From Bacteriovorax sp. MedPE-SWde (GTDB lineage: Bacteria; Bdellovibrionota; Bacteriovoracia; Bacteriovoracales; Bacteriovoracaceae), in the NCBI GenBank assembly GCA_001874305.1, contig MPCU01000005.1:310001-374000 (forward strand): a stretch of 64,000 bases of DNA. Direction: 5' to 3'. The notes beneath the pieces are model-generated. The model worked only from the letters and a program-made list of their open reading frames with translations, ran no database searches and was not told where the DNA came from. Made by a program: the position numbers and the translations under genes. This document shows positions 9,924 through 18,787 of the stretch, one piece after another; positions within the stretch are counted from its first letter, which is position 1; each line of letters begins with the position of its first letter.

Positions 9924-10607
9924 ATGCGTAAGCTACTCTTAATTACATTCTTTTCTTTGACAGTTTCGGCCTCAAAGCTCTTCCCCGTCCCATTCAATAA
10001 GCAATTGAATGAAGCTAATGGAGTTATCTATGGAGAGTTCTTAGGACAAAGCTATAAGAAGATGCACACTGGAAAGATTGTGACTGAAGCAAGTTTTAGG
10101 CTTATTCAATCTGTTGGTGTTGGTAATAGGTATTTAGTAAACAAGAACTTGTTTAGAGTATATTTTGATGGTGGGATTTGGCAGGGGCTTCATCACGTCA
10201 ATGATACAGCACCTAAGTTTAAGAACTCCGTAGAATATGTCATCTTGTTAAAGAGAGATGAATTTGGCTTTCGGCCACAAATGGACAAACTTGGAACATA
10301 CGAAGTCATAAGAAATAAAGATGTTTTTGGAATTAAGTCCCTCGCATTTCCAACTCATCCAAAAATTGGGTTTATTCCTTATAGGACCTTTGATTTGTGG
10401 GTGAAAACTGTCTATGGAAGCTATATGGACGAAACCAGAGAGAATAAGTTCGTCTATAGAGAGCATAAGAAAGCAGATAGAGCTCCGGCTTCAATATCTA
10501 AAGAGACAAAAGTAACCAAAAAGCCAAGTATTAGCATTTTTTGGGTGGCCATGATCTTTGGCCTTTTAGGTGCATTGCGCATGAGAAAGTACCGTCATTC
10601 GAAATAG
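9924..10607 (+). CDS. exported protein with C-terminal membrane anchor, unknown function
   Basis: 227 residues, not recognised. It has an N-terminal signal peptide (residues 1-16, cleavage near SAS), a soluble ~170-residue domain with several aromatic beta-strand-like segments, a short K/S/T-rich linker (~187-200), then a single hydrophobic segment (SIFWVAMIFGLLGAL, ~204-218) and a basic tail RMRKYRHSK. That tripartite end (linker, one TM, Arg/Lys cluster) resembles protein-sorting tails such as the PEP-CTERM/MYXO-CTERM type, but the diagnostic sorting motif is not evident, so plain inner-membrane anchoring is the simplest reading. Own terminator at 10603. Confidence 0.6.
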   Translation: MRKLLLITFFSLTVSASKLFPVPFNKQLNEANGVIYGEFLGQSYKKMHTGKIVTEASFRLIQSVGVGNRYLVNKNLFRVYFDGGIWQGLHHVNDTAPKFKNSVEYVILLKRDEFGFRPQMDKLGTYEVIRNKDVFGIKSLAFPTHPKIGFIPYRTFDLWVKTVYGSYMDETRENKFVYREHKKADRAPASISKETKVTKKPSISIFWVAMIFGLLGALRMRKYRHSK

Positions 10608-10630
10608 TTTTCGTTAACTATTCTTTTTTT
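10603..10630 (+). terminator. intrinsic terminator overlapping the stop of the 9924 gene
   Basis: AATAGTT and AACTATT form a 7-bp stem with a 6-nt loop, followed by C and seven T residues. The 5' arm contains the stop codon of the preceding gene. Confidence 0.65.
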
Positions 10631-10684
10631 GTTCTCCTTCAAGTAAAATATTAAATAGTATTATTGACCATGGAAGGGTGATTA

Positions 10685-11167
10685 ATGAAATTTATAAAAT
10701 CAATGCTAATTGTGTTGCCACTATTAGTTCAAACAGCTTCTTTTTCTCAAGACTTAATGAGTGAAAGAATTCGAAAAATTGCAGGAAAGAAACGTTCAGT
10801 TTATTTCAAGAAAGGTATTTTCCACAGCGGAAATAGTAAATCAGAATCTACATTGAAATCAGTTAGACATGGTTATCAACCATCTAATGGATATGAAAGA
10901 CTTGTCTTTGATTTTAAAACAAAGAAGATGCCTAAAATTTATGGTTATAAATCAGAAGGCGATAAGAAAATTTTTATAGATTTTTTTAATACAACTTTAT
11001 CTTCAAGCCATGGTGTATTTGGTAGTTCTAAATTTGTAGAGAAAATAGAATATTACCCAGTGGGAGATGAAACACTTTCAACTGAAATAGTTTTAAAAGG
11101 AAACTATTCGATTGATGTGTTTTATTTAGAAAAACCAGGTCGTTTGGTAATAGACATTAAAAGCTAA
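10685..11167 (+). CDS. exported AMIN-domain-like protein
   Basis: 160 residues with a signal peptide (1-21, cleaving after TASFS). The rest resembles a single AMIN domain: YERLVFDF near residue 76, KKIFIDFFN near 100, and the terminal PGRLVIDIKS, the alternating strand pattern used by AMIN domains to bind peptidoglycan or secretin partners and to localise cell-wall amidases. No catalytic domain follows. Starts at ATG 10685 with AGGG upstream and ends 13 nt before lon, so it is probably cotranscribed with Lon 1. Domain call is by pattern only. Confidence 0.6.
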   Translation: MKFIKSMLIVLPLLVQTASFSQDLMSERIRKIAGKKRSVYFKKGIFHSGNSKSESTLKSVRHGYQPSNGYERLVFDFKTKKMPKIYGYKSEGDKKIFIDFFNTTLSSSHGVFGSSKFVEKIEYYPVGDETLSTEIVLKGNYSIDVFYLEKPGRLVIDIKS

Positions 11168-11180
11168 CTTGTGAGGAAAT

Positions 11181-13697
11181 ATGAGTGATTTAGAAGAGTA
11201 TAACGTACAAATCTCAGAGGCCACAACAGGTGATGAAGTGTTTCCTGATGAAGCAGTGATAATTCCTATTATGAATAGTCCAATCTTTCCAGGAATGATT
11301 GCACCTATTATTTTAACAGAAGATAAATTCACCGCTGAGCTTGACGAGTATCTTGTTAAGAGTGGTTACTTAGCTTTAAACCTAGTCAAGTCTGACCTAA
11401 AGAATGATGACGGTGTTATAGATCCAGATCTACAACATGATATAGAAAATAGAGAAATCAAACCTTCTGATGTTTATAAAGTTGGAGTTCTTTGTAAAGT
11501 TGTTAAGAGACTGAAGCTCCCTGATGGTTCTGTGAACGTTCTTGTTCATGGGATTAAGAGATATAGAGCTTCTCAAATAACTCAGGAGTCTCCACTAATT
11601 AAGACTAAGTTTGAGGTCTTTGACGATATTCTTGAAGAAGATGAAGAGCTAGATGCGTACACAAGATCAGTTATAAATCAGGTTAAGAAATTAAGTGAGA
11701 TTAATGCTTACTTTAATGAAGAGATGAAATTAGCAATGATTAATTCTCCTTCACCTGGTGCTCTTGCTGATTTAGTTGCATTTGCATTATCTCTTGATAT
11801 TCCTGAGGCTCAGGATTTCTTAGAAACACTTGTTGTTAAAAAGAGATTTGGAAAGCTTCTTGTTTATTTAAGAAGAGAAAAAGATGTAGCAGATATTCAA
11901 AAGAAAATTTCTGATGAAGTTAACGATAAAGTTAACAAGTATCAAAGAGAGTACTTCTTAAGAGAACAACTCAAAGTTATTCGTTCCGAGCTAGGAATGG
12001 AAGACGATGATAAGTCTCGTGACATGAATAAAATTAAGGAAAAGCTTGAAGGAGCTAAACTTCCTGAAGATGTTATGAAGTCAGTGAATGAAGAACTTGA
12101 AAGACTTGAGGTTATTCCAGATTCTTCACCGGAGTATAATGTAACAAGAACGTACTTAAATTGGATTGTAGATCTACCATGGTCTAAATCAACTAATGAC
12201 GTTGTAGATATGGTTAAGGCCAAGAAGATTCTTGAAAAAGATCACTATGGACTTGAAAAAGCTAAAGAAAGAATTCTTGAGTTCTTAGCCGTTAGAAAGT
12301 TAAGACCAGACTATGATGGATCGATCCTATGCCTTGCAGGTCCTCCTGGAGTTGGTAAAACTTCAATGGGAAAAAGTATTGCAAAGTCTTTAGGACGTGA
12401 ATTCTATAGATTCTCACTAGGTGGGATGAGAGATGAAGCAGAAATTAAAGGACATAGAAGAACATATGTTGGGGCGATGCCTGGACGTATTGTACAAGCT
12501 CTTAAGAGAGTTGAAGTAAACAATCCTGTTATCATGCTTGATGAGATTGATAAGCTTGGACAATCGTTTCAAGGTGATCCAGCTTCTGCGCTATTAGAAG
12601 TTTTAGATCCTGAACAGAACCATACTTTCATTGATCATTACTTAGATGTTCCTTTTGATCTATCAAAAGTTCTCTTTATCGCTACTGCTAACTATATTAA
12701 TGATATCCCTGAACCTCTACTAGATAGAATGGAAATTATTGAATTAAGTGGTTACTCGATGGAGGAGAAAGTTTCTATCGCAAGTAAGTGGGTTATCCCG
12801 AGACAACTTGAAAAGCATGGACTTGATAAGAAGGATGTTAGTCTTCCAGCACCAGTTCTTAAGAAGCTTATTCAGGATTACGCAAGGGAGCCAGGTGTTC
12901 GTGTTATGGAACAAATGGTTGCTAAGCTGTGTAGAAAAGCTGCTCTTGAAAAAGTTACTGCTAAGAGAAAGAAGAAGTTTGCACCAAAACCAGAGGATCT
13001 AGAAAAAATCTTAGGTGGAGCAAGGTTCAGTAGTGAGAAAGCTCTAAAAGAATTAGCTCCAGGTATGACAACTGGTCTAGCTTGGACTTCATACGGTGGA
13101 GAAATTCTATATATCGAAACTATGAAGCTTCAAGGTAAGGGATTTAAACTTACTGGTCAGCTTGGTGAGGTAATGGGCGAATCCGCTAATATTGCTTACA
13201 GTTATGTTAAGCAACTTCTTCAAGACGAATTGATGGAAGAGCTTGAGGCCGAAGCTAAAAAGGCTAAGAAATCTAAGAAGAAAGTTAAAACCGAAGAAGA
13301 AGGCGAATGTGAAGAAGTAAGAGAAGACTTTCTTTCTGAACATGAGATTCACCTACATCTACCAGCAGGGGCAACTCCAAAAGATGGGCCATCTGCCGGT
13401 ATAACTATGGCGCTTGCTTTATATTCTCTAGCTCATGATATTAAGATTAAACCAAATATCGCGATGACAGGTGAACTATCTCTAACAGGTAAAGTTCTTC
13501 CTGTAGGTGGAATTAAGGAAAAAGTTCTCGGTGCAAAGAGAGCTGGTATAAAAAATATTATCCTTCCTAAAGAGTGTGAGAAAGATCTAAAAGAAGTTCC
13601 GGAGAGACATAGAAAGGGAATGAAGTTCTTCCCAGTATCTCATTTTGATGAAGTGCTAAAACATGCACTTCCTAAAAGACCTAAGAAAAGAAAGTAG
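11181..13697 (+). CDS. lon: ATP-dependent protease Lon, copy 1
   Basis: 838 residues with all Lon parts: N-terminal substrate domain (IPIMNSPIFPGMIAPI near residue 27), coiled region with YFLREQLKVIRSELG, AAA+ module with Walker A GPPGVGKT (387-394) and Walker B VIMLDEIDK, and the serine-lysine protease domain with catalytic Ser in KDGPSAG (S738) and Lys in GGIKEK (K779). It degrades misfolded and regulatory proteins in the cytosol. A Lys/Glu-rich insert (about residues 690-714) sits between the AAA+ and protease domains. A second, only moderately similar Lon is at 46434. It is closed by a strong terminator shared with the convergent rpoZ. Confidence 0.97.
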   Translation: MSDLEEYNVQISEATTGDEVFPDEAVIIPIMNSPIFPGMIAPIILTEDKFTAELDEYLVKSGYLALNLVKSDLKNDDGVIDPDLQHDIENREIKPSDVYKVGVLCKVVKRLKLPDGSVNVLVHGIKRYRASQITQESPLIKTKFEVFDDILEEDEELDAYTRSVINQVKKLSEINAYFNEEMKLAMINSPSPGALADLVAFALSLDIPEAQDFLETLVVKKRFGKLLVYLRREKDVADIQKKISDEVNDKVNKYQREYFLREQLKVIRSELGMEDDDKSRDMNKIKEKLEGAKLPEDVMKSVNEELERLEVIPDSSPEYNVTRTYLNWIVDLPWSKSTNDVVDMVKAKKILEKDHYGLEKAKERILEFLAVRKLRPDYDGSILCLAGPPGVGKTSMGKSIAKSLGREFYRFSLGGMRDEAEIKGHRRTYVGAMPGRIVQALKRVEVNNPVIMLDEIDKLGQSFQGDPASALLEVLDPEQNHTFIDHYLDVPFDLSKVLFIATANYINDIPEPLLDRMEIIELSGYSMEEKVSIASKWVIPRQLEKHGLDKKDVSLPAPVLKKLIQDYAREPGVRVMEQMVAKLCRKAALEKVTAKRKKKFAPKPEDLEKILGGARFSSEKALKELAPGMTTGLAWTSYGGEILYIETMKLQGKGFKLTGQLGEVMGESANIAYSYVKQLLQDELMEELEAEAKKAKKSKKKVKTEEEGECEEVREDFLSEHEIHLHLPAGATPKDGPSAGITMALALYSLAHDIKIKPNIAMTGELSLTGKVLPVGGIKEKVLGAKRAGIKNIILPKECEKDLKEVPERHRKGMKFFPVSHFDEVLKHALPKRPKKRK

Positions 13698-13701
13698 AAA
13701 T

Positions 13702-13729
13702 AAAAAAGGACCCGAAAGGGTCCTTTTTT
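13702..13729. terminator. bidirectional intrinsic terminator between lon and rpoZ
   Basis: GGACCC-GAAA-GGGTCC hairpin with six A residues on the left and six T residues on the right, between convergent genes, so it can serve both strands. Confidence 0.93.
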
Positions 13730-13753
13730 ATAATTAAGTTTGTTTTTTCGAGT

Positions 13754-13966
13754 TTAGAATTCGTCAGAATCATACTCACTAGCTGGAGCATGCTTAACTT
13801 TACCAGCTGCGATTTCTCTAAGTGCTGTTACAACAGACTTATTTTTGCTTTTGATTAGAGGGTCAGCACCATCACGTAGTTGCTTAACTCTTTTTGCACA
13901 AAGGTGTACAAGCTCGTAGCGATTTTCAACTTTTTCAAGACAATCTTCAATTGTAATTCTTGCCAT
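13754..13966 (-). CDS. rpoZ: RNA polymerase omega subunit
   Basis: 70 residues from the chosen start [10 protein letters not shown], the near-universal omega N-terminus. Further omega marks are [15 protein letters not shown] and [11 protein letters not shown]. Omega chaperones assembly of the beta-prime subunit. A GTG codon three codons upstream is in frame, but GGAG lies 8 nt before the ATG at 13966 and would overlap the GTG, so the ATG is preferred. Transcribed from the promoter at 14009-14037. Confidence 0.93.
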   Translation of the reverse strand: MARITIEDCLEKVENRYELVHLCAKRVKQLRDGADPLIKSKNKSVVTALREIAAGKVKHAPASEYDSDEF

Positions 13967-14008
13967 TTTATGCACTCCGTCACGGTGTAAAGTATTATTC
14001 GATTTTAT

Positions 14009-14037
14009 TTTATATGTGAGTTTATCATATTTGTCAA
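14009..14037 (-). promoter_or_regulatory. consensus sigma-70 promoter for rpoZ
   Basis: On the minus strand TTGACA (14037-14032), a 17-nt spacer and TATAAA (14014-14009); a near-perfect housekeeping promoter 40-70 nt before rpoZ. Confidence 0.85.
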
Positions 14038-14148
14038 AGAGTGCATCATATTTTGATATTTTAAAATCATTGGCCCTGTAAACTCAGTGTCATTCTGTAG
14101 TTGAACTTTATCTCTTCTTGCATTGTTAATTTACAGAAGAGGTATTCA

Positions 14149-14397
14149 GTGAATGAAATATATTTAATTTCTTGTTTTAAAAATAAGCTTAAGAAAAGAG
14201 AGTACTTGGAGGGGGAGATATTCAGTCTTCCGTTCTCAGGTGTATTTCACGGTCAAGTTATTAAAATTGTTGATGTTATTTCACATCAGAAAATTCTGAT
14301 CCCAGAAGATGGAGCTGTTTGTTTGTGCAGGTTGGCAATAATTAGTGTTGTAAAAAACAAAATTGTTGGTAAATTAGAGTCTATAGAATTTCTTTAA
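14149..14397 (+). CDS. small conserved-looking protein of unknown function
   Basis: 82 residues from a GTG start preceded by AGAAGAGG 6 nt upstream; an in-frame TTG at 14101 lacks such a site. No signal peptide or known motif. The sequence is basic at the N-terminus (FKNKLKKREYLEG) and beta-rich afterwards, with ILIPEDGAVCLCRLAIISV in the middle. It is 15 nt upstream of the histidine-box protein at 14413, so the two are probably one unit. I do not recognise the family. Confidence 0.5.
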   Translation: MNEIYLISCFKNKLKKREYLEGEIFSLPFSGVFHGQVIKIVDVISHQKILIPEDGAVCLCRLAIISVVKNKIVGKLESIEFL

Positions 14398-14412
14398 ATA
14401 AAGGCAGTTAGG

Positions 14413-14646
14413 ATGGATAATTTAAGCGTAGAAGAATTAGCACTAGAAGAGCGTAAATTTCTTCACGACTTAAGTAATCATATTGTTGTTGCTCAAGGTA
14501 TGACTAATATTGCTTTAAAGCTACTAGGTGAAGTTGAGGGTGTTGACCCTTCAATTTTAGAAAAACAAGAGAAAGCTCTAAAGGCCATGAATAATCAGGT
14601 TCGAATGATTAAAGAGCGCCGTACTCTACTGCACCAACGCTCTTAA
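14413..14646 (+). CDS. stand-alone histidine-kinase-type dimerisation/phosphoacceptor-like helix pair
   Basis: 77 residues, all-helical in appearance. It contains FLHDLSNH (residues 16-23), which resembles the H-box of HisKA-type histidine kinases (H-[DE]-L-x-N), followed by a second amphipathic helix (EKQEKALKAMNNQVRMIKERR). There is no ATP-binding domain and no sensor domain, so it is at most a phosphotransfer or dimerisation module. Start ATG with TTAGG upstream, 15 nt after the 14149 gene. Function is inferred from the motif only; it could simply be a small coiled-coil protein. Confidence 0.5.
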   Translation: MDNLSVEELALEERKFLHDLSNHIVVAQGMTNIALKLLGEVEGVDPSILEKQEKALKAMNNQVRMIKERRTLLHQRS

Positions 14647-14651
14647 GATAT

Positions 14652-15047
14652 TTATTTTAAATGTACTTTTACTTTGTCGCCAACCATGAAGTTTGGAATC
14701 TCAAATAGTGGGGACTTTGAGTCGTTGAGCACGGTCTTTGATATAGCAATAGCAGCGTCATCATCCTTGTGTACAACTTCTAGTTCACCGATCTTAATTT
14801 CGTATGTGTAGCGTTTCTTGCTCTCATATGGGTCGTTTCTGACAACAGTTCTGTATACGTCTAGTATAGTTCCATCTGAAACACCCTGTTTGTTTCCTAT
14901 ATTAATGTAATAGTTCTTTTTAGTTTGCTCATCTTGGTGTCCCATAGGTAGTTCATGCATAACACTGTAGATTATGTAGTTCCTAGCTATTCCCATTGGG
15001 GAGATAAGTAGTGCCGCGAGTATGGCAAATCTTTTGGCAAGAGTCAT
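14652..15047 (-). CDS. exported protein with FlgT-C-like beta-barrel domain
   Basis: 131 residues from the ATG at 15047, chosen because AAAGGAA lies 5 nt upstream; an in-frame ATG 11 codons earlier has no good site. A signal peptide (MTLAKRFAILAALLISPMGIA) leads to one small domain with NIGNKQGVSDGTILDVYR, KIGELEVVH and FMVGDKVKVHLK. That spacing (G-x-x-x-G-V-x-x-G, I-G-E-L-x-V, V-G-D-x-V) is like the C-terminal domain of FlgT and related outer-membrane or periplasmic proteins. The gene ends 5 nt from the convergent 14413 gene. Family assignment is tentative. Confidence 0.55.
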   Translation of the reverse strand: MTLAKRFAILAALLISPMGIARNYIIYSVMHELPMGHQDEQTKKNYYINIGNKQGVSDGTILDVYRTVVRNDPYESKKRYTYEIKIGELEVVHKDDDAAIAISKTVLNDSKSPLFEIPNFMVGDKVKVHLK

Positions 15048-15148
15048 AAGTATTCCTTTGTTGCAGTAGGAAGTATTCACTTCTTATAAGGCTTATCGAC
15101 TCAGGTAAAGAATTTCTTTTCATGTGGAGAGTGCTTGAGCTTTTTAGG

Positions 15149-15173
15149 AAAAAAATGCCCCTATAGAAGGGGC
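15149..15173 (-). terminator. intrinsic terminator of the minus-strand SBP gene
   Basis: Read on the minus strand: GCCCC, 7-nt loop, GGGGC, then A and a run of seven T residues, immediately after the stop at 15180. Confidence 0.88.
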
Positions 15174-15179
15174 TTTGAG

Positions 15180-16919
15180 CTATTCAGCAATTTTTAAGTA
15201 TTTAACTTTATTGACTATGAGGTCGCTATAGCGAAAGTTCTTTAGTCGGTTATGGAAGACAATATAGTCTCTAGAGTAGTAGAGAAGTGCCCATGGAACA
15301 TCTCCAAGAACAGTATTTTCCATTTTCTTCATTAGATCAAATTTCTGTGGTCCATTTGGCATGATCTTTAATAATTCAAAATCATTGTCGAATTTTGAAT
15401 TACTATAGTAGGTAGCATTAGGACCTGGTGGATGGTTCTGTGTTGTAAGAAGTTGAAGAATATTCTCTGAATCTGGGTAATCAAGTGACCAACCATCAAG
15501 CCATAATTGAAGCTTTCCTTCCTTAGCTTTCTTGAGAAAACCTGGGAAAGTATTCGTTTGAATTTTTAACTTGATTCCAATTTTTCCAAGCTCGTTCTTA
15601 ATGAACTCAGCTCTTTGTCTCTGTGTTGTAGAAGATGTTCTTGTGTCATAAGTTAGCTCTGGAAGACCTTTACCACCTGGGTAACCTGCTTTTACTAGAA
15701 ACTCTTTGGCCTTGTTAATGTCATATTGATAAGGAAGGTTTCTTGTTGGGTCATAACCAGGTATTCCAGGAGGAAAGATAGAGTTAGCCTTTAAACCGAT
15801 ATTATTAGTAAAAGTCTCGATATATTTATTAACATTAATTGCATGAGCAATGGCCTTTCTTAGAAATAAGTTCTTACCAAGATACTCATCTTTCATATTA
15901 AAAGAAATCCACCAAAAAGTTAGAGTTGAGAATATTTCAAGAGTAATACCTTCTTTCTTATACTCGTTTGTTAATTCTCCACTAGGGGTAACAAGAGAGT
16001 TATAGTTATCTTTTGGAACCCTCATAAAATCTAAATTCTTAGATAGAAATTGTAGCCATCTTGTTTGTGATTCTTTAAAAACATGAAAAACAATATTATC
16101 TATAAATGGTAATCTCTTACCTGCATCATTAAGTATCTTTCTACTGTGGGCCAGCCTATCTCCACGAGCTGGATAGAATGACTTATGGTAATGCTCCCAT
16201 TTAGACATTGTTAGTTTAGAACCTCTAGACCACTTTTTTAATTTATAAGGACCTGTACCTACAATAACTTCGTCGAGAATATTCTTGTAGTGTCTGATTA
16301 CTTCTTCGGGAAGTGGAGAAGTAAAACTCATGACAAGAGCGTTTATCATTTGTGGATAGGGCTTAATAAGGTCGATAACTAAAGTATAATCATCAGGAGT
16401 GCTTAGTCCTTCTATTGGTGTAGAGATGAACTTCTCAAAGTCTCCATCAACATCATCTCTAAACTTATTAAGGCCTTTGATTCTTCCGTCAAATAGCCAC
16501 CATCCATTACTTTTAATTGGCTTAAATGCGAGTCTCTTAATTTGATTAACAAAGTCGATAGATTTTAAATATCTAGGTTTGCCTTTAAATGCTGGATCAT
16601 CATGATACCTAATTCCTTCTTTTATCTTGATAGTGTATCTCTTCCCATCATTTTCAATTTTAGGGAGACTCTCTGCAAGAAGTGGAATAATTTTATATGG
16701 TCTTAGTAAGTAGTGATATTCATAAAGTTGTTCATAACTCTGATAAATAACTGACATAGAAACGGAGTCATATGAATTTGCCGGATCAAGAGTTGAAATC
16801 TCACCATTAAGGGCAAAGTTCATTGTATTTTTATGATCTTTGTTCTTAGTACAGGAAGTAAATAGGATTGAAATAAATGAAAGTAAGAGTATATTCTTAC
16901 ATATAGTTTTCGCCGTCAT
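15180..16919 (-). CDS. family-5 extracellular solute-binding lipoprotein (oligopeptide/dipeptide ABC type)
   Basis: About 579 residues with a lipoprotein signal (lipobox LFTSC) followed by a family-5 SBP: LNGEISTLDPANSYD near the mature N-terminus, a YTIKIKEGIRYHDD motif, VGTGPYKLKKW, and FLRKAIAHAIN. Such proteins deliver peptides or similar solutes to an inner-membrane ABC importer. No permease or ATPase genes are adjacent, so it is an orphan binding protein here. Two ATGs are adjacent; the second (16919) is better spaced from AAGGAG. It overlaps recX by about 23 nt and probably forms a recA-recX-SBP transcript, which is an unusual partner. Confidence 0.9.
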   Translation of the reverse strand: MTAKTICKNILLLSFISILFTSCTKNKDHKNTMNFALNGEISTLDPANSYDSVSMSVIYQSYEQLYEYHYLLRPYKIIPLLAESLPKIENDGKRYTIKIKEGIRYHDDPAFKGKPRYLKSIDFVNQIKRLAFKPIKSNGWWLFDGRIKGLNKFRDDVDGDFEKFISTPIEGLSTPDDYTLVIDLIKPYPQMINALVMSFTSPLPEEVIRHYKNILDEVIVGTGPYKLKKWSRGSKLTMSKWEHYHKSFYPARGDRLAHSRKILNDAGKRLPFIDNIVFHVFKESQTRWLQFLSKNLDFMRVPKDNYNSLVTPSGELTNEYKKEGITLEIFSTLTFWWISFNMKDEYLGKNLFLRKAIAHAINVNKYIETFTNNIGLKANSIFPPGIPGYDPTRNLPYQYDINKAKEFLVKAGYPGGKGLPELTYDTRTSSTTQRQRAEFIKNELGKIGIKLKIQTNTFPGFLKKAKEGKLQLWLDGWSLDYPDSENILQLLTTQNHPPGPNATYYSNSKFDNDFELLKIMPNGPQKFDLMKKMENTVLGDVPWALLYYSRDYIVFHNRLKNFRYSDLIVNKVKYLKIAE

Positions 16920-17427
16920 CATCTCTCCTTAAGAAATCTTCCATAACTCTATTTGTATTGTCGACAGAGTGTCCTTTCGATACAAAATAGCGTAACAGTT
17001 TTTTTCTAAAATTGAAATCAATCAGCTCTTTTACGGCATGTCCTCTTAGTTTCTTTTCGAGGAGATGTGTTATTTGTAGTTCAGTAGAAAATTTATACTC
17101 TTTGAAGAGGTGATCAATAGAGCTTGCAGAACACTCTAGTCTCTCACTATATAGTTTTTCTAGGATATACTCTTTTGAGTAGCCCTTTATCATTAGAGAT
17201 TTAACTCGTGACTCTATGTAGTTTTCTTCTTTTAAAAAATTCTTTTCGACAAGTATTGCAACTATCTCATCAGCGACATCTTCATGAATATCTCTACTCA
17301 TAATCTTAAGCTTTAACTTATACTTCGAGTAATCCCTCTTAGTGAGTAGCTTAATTGCGTAGCGATAACCTTCTTTTAGGCCGTTATCTTCTGATTGTTC
17401 TGTATTGAGATCTGTTGTGATTGTCAT
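16897..17427 (-). CDS. recX: RecX family RecA regulator
   Basis: 176 residues, helical throughout. RecX-like repeats can be read: a region with AIKLLTKRDYSKYKLKLK (three-helix unit 1), VEKNFLKEENYIESRVKS (the conserved Y-A-E/Y-I-x-S-R type segment of unit 1-2) and a C-terminal LLRYFVSKGHSVDNTNRV. RecX caps or destabilises RecA filaments. Placement about 70 nt downstream of recA on the same strand strongly supports the call. Slightly divergent from proteobacterial RecX. Confidence 0.85.
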   Translation of the reverse strand: MTITTDLNTEQSEDNGLKEGYRYAIKLLTKRDYSKYKLKLKIMSRDIHEDVADEIVAILVEKNFLKEENYIESRVKSLMIKGYSKEYILEKLYSERLECSASSIDHLFKEYKFSTELQITHLLEKKLRGHAVKELIDFNFRKKLLRYFVSKGHSVDNTNRVMEDFLRRDDDGENYM

Positions 17428-17499
17428 AATTAGAGGTGATGTCCTTACACTAAGACCTGATATTCACCAGTGGCCTAAAGTAAGAACATCAAAAACTAT

Positions 17500-18609
17500 C
17501 TATTGAACTGTTTTTTTAGATTTCTTAGTTGTTTTAGCTGGAGTTGGAGCAACTTCTTCAGTTATTTCCCCTGTCTCTTCGTTAACAACTGTATTGTCTT
17601 CAAGTAGTCCATGAAGAACTAAAACTTTGTCTTTAATTTCTTTTGCTATTTCTGGGTTTTCACCTAGGAACTTCTTAGAGTTTTCTCTACCTTGTCCAAT
17701 TTTAGCATCTTTATATGAGAACCAAGCACCTGCTTTATCAACAATTTTGTTAGCTACAGCTAGGTCAAGTAGGTCACCAGTTTGTGAAATACCTTGTCCA
17801 TACATAATATCAAATTCAACAATCTTAAATGGAGGAGCTACTTTGTTCTTAACAACTTTAACTTTAGTTCTGTTACCAACAACCTCATCACCATTCTTGA
17901 TAGCACCTGTTCTTCTAATATCTAATCTTACTGAAGAGTAGAACTTAAGAGCGTTACCACCAGTAGTAGTCTCTGGGTTTCCAAACATAACACCAATTTT
18001 CATACGAAGTTGGTTAATAAAGATTACTGTTGTATTTGATCTATTGATTGAGCCAGTTAATTTTCTAAGTGCTTGTGACATTAGTCTTGCTTGTAGACCC
18101 ATGTGAGAATCACCCATGTCACCTTCAAGCTCAGCTCTTGGAGTAAGGGCAGCAACAGAGTCAACGATTAGAAGGTCTACAGCACCAGATCTAACTAGCA
18201 TATCTGTAATTTCTAAAGCTTGTTCACCACTGTCTGGTTGTGAAATTAATGTGTTTGGAATATCTACACCTAAGTTTGATGCGTATCCTGTATCTAGTGC
18301 GTGTTCTGCATCGATGAATGCAACAGTACCGCCAGCTTTTTGACATTCTGCTGCGATGTGAAGAGTTAAAGTTGTTTTACCAGATGACTCTGGTCCATAG
18401 ATTTCTATGATTCTTCCTTGAGGTACACCACCCACACCAAGAGCAAGGTCTAGTCCAAGACAGCTCGTTGAGATTGATGGAATCTTGTCAGATGTTTTTT
18501 CACCATCAAGCTTCATGATTGCACCTTTACCAAATTGCTTTTCAATTGTTGAAAGGGCTAGGTCTAATGCTTTTGCTTTGTTCTTAGATTCTGTAGTGCT
18601 TGTTGTCAT
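17500..18609 (-). CDS. recA: recombinase RecA
   Basis: 369 residues with the full RecA core: Walker A GPESSGKT (72-79), [17 protein letters not shown] (Walker B), the L1 loop region [40 protein letters not shown] (L2) and [10 protein letters not shown]. The C-terminus is lysine/threonine-rich ([12 protein letters not shown]) rather than strongly acidic at the very end. It forms filaments on ssDNA for recombination and SOS induction. GGGG precedes the ATG. A palindrome at 18697-18714, about 90 nt upstream, is a candidate regulatory operator. Confidence 0.98.
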   Translation of the reverse strand: MTTSTTESKNKAKALDLALSTIEKQFGKGAIMKLDGEKTSDKIPSISTSCLGLDLALGVGGVPQGRIIEIYGPESSGKTTLTLHIAAECQKAGGTVAFIDAEHALDTGYASNLGVDIPNTLISQPDSGEQALEITDMLVRSGAVDLLIVDSVAALTPRAELEGDMGDSHMGLQARLMSQALRKLTGSINRSNTTVIFINQLRMKIGVMFGNPETTTGGNALKFYSSVRLDIRRTGAIKNGDEVVGNRTKVKVVKNKVAPPFKIVEFDIMYGQGISQTGDLLDLAVANKIVDKAGAWFSYKDAKIGQGRENSKKFLGENPEIAKEIKDKVLVLHGLLEDNTVVNEETGEITEEVAPTPAKTTKKSKKTVQ

Positions 18610-18696
18610 AGGAAGTTCCCCTTAATTTCTGTTGTAACTATAATTGTTAGCATTTCTAATATTCATATACCAATGCAAAATCGGGCAGACTTTTTA

Positions 18697-18714
18697 ATTC
18701 CAACCCGTTGGAAT
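18697..18714. promoter_or_regulatory. perfect 8-2-8 inverted repeat upstream of recA (candidate operator)
   Basis: ATTCCAAC-CC-GTTGGAAT lies 88-105 nt upstream of the recA start and 73 nt after the end of the SOS-unrelated pgpA. The arms are perfect. It does not match the E. coli CTG-N10-CAG or the TTAC-N3-GTAA box described for Bdellovibrio LexA. A dimeric repressor site is plausible but unproven. Confidence 0.45.
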
Positions 18715-18787
18715 AATGAAGCGTAAAGTCATACGAGATCATTAATTGATTTGGTAATTAATATTTTTAGCGTAAGTTATGCGTAAG

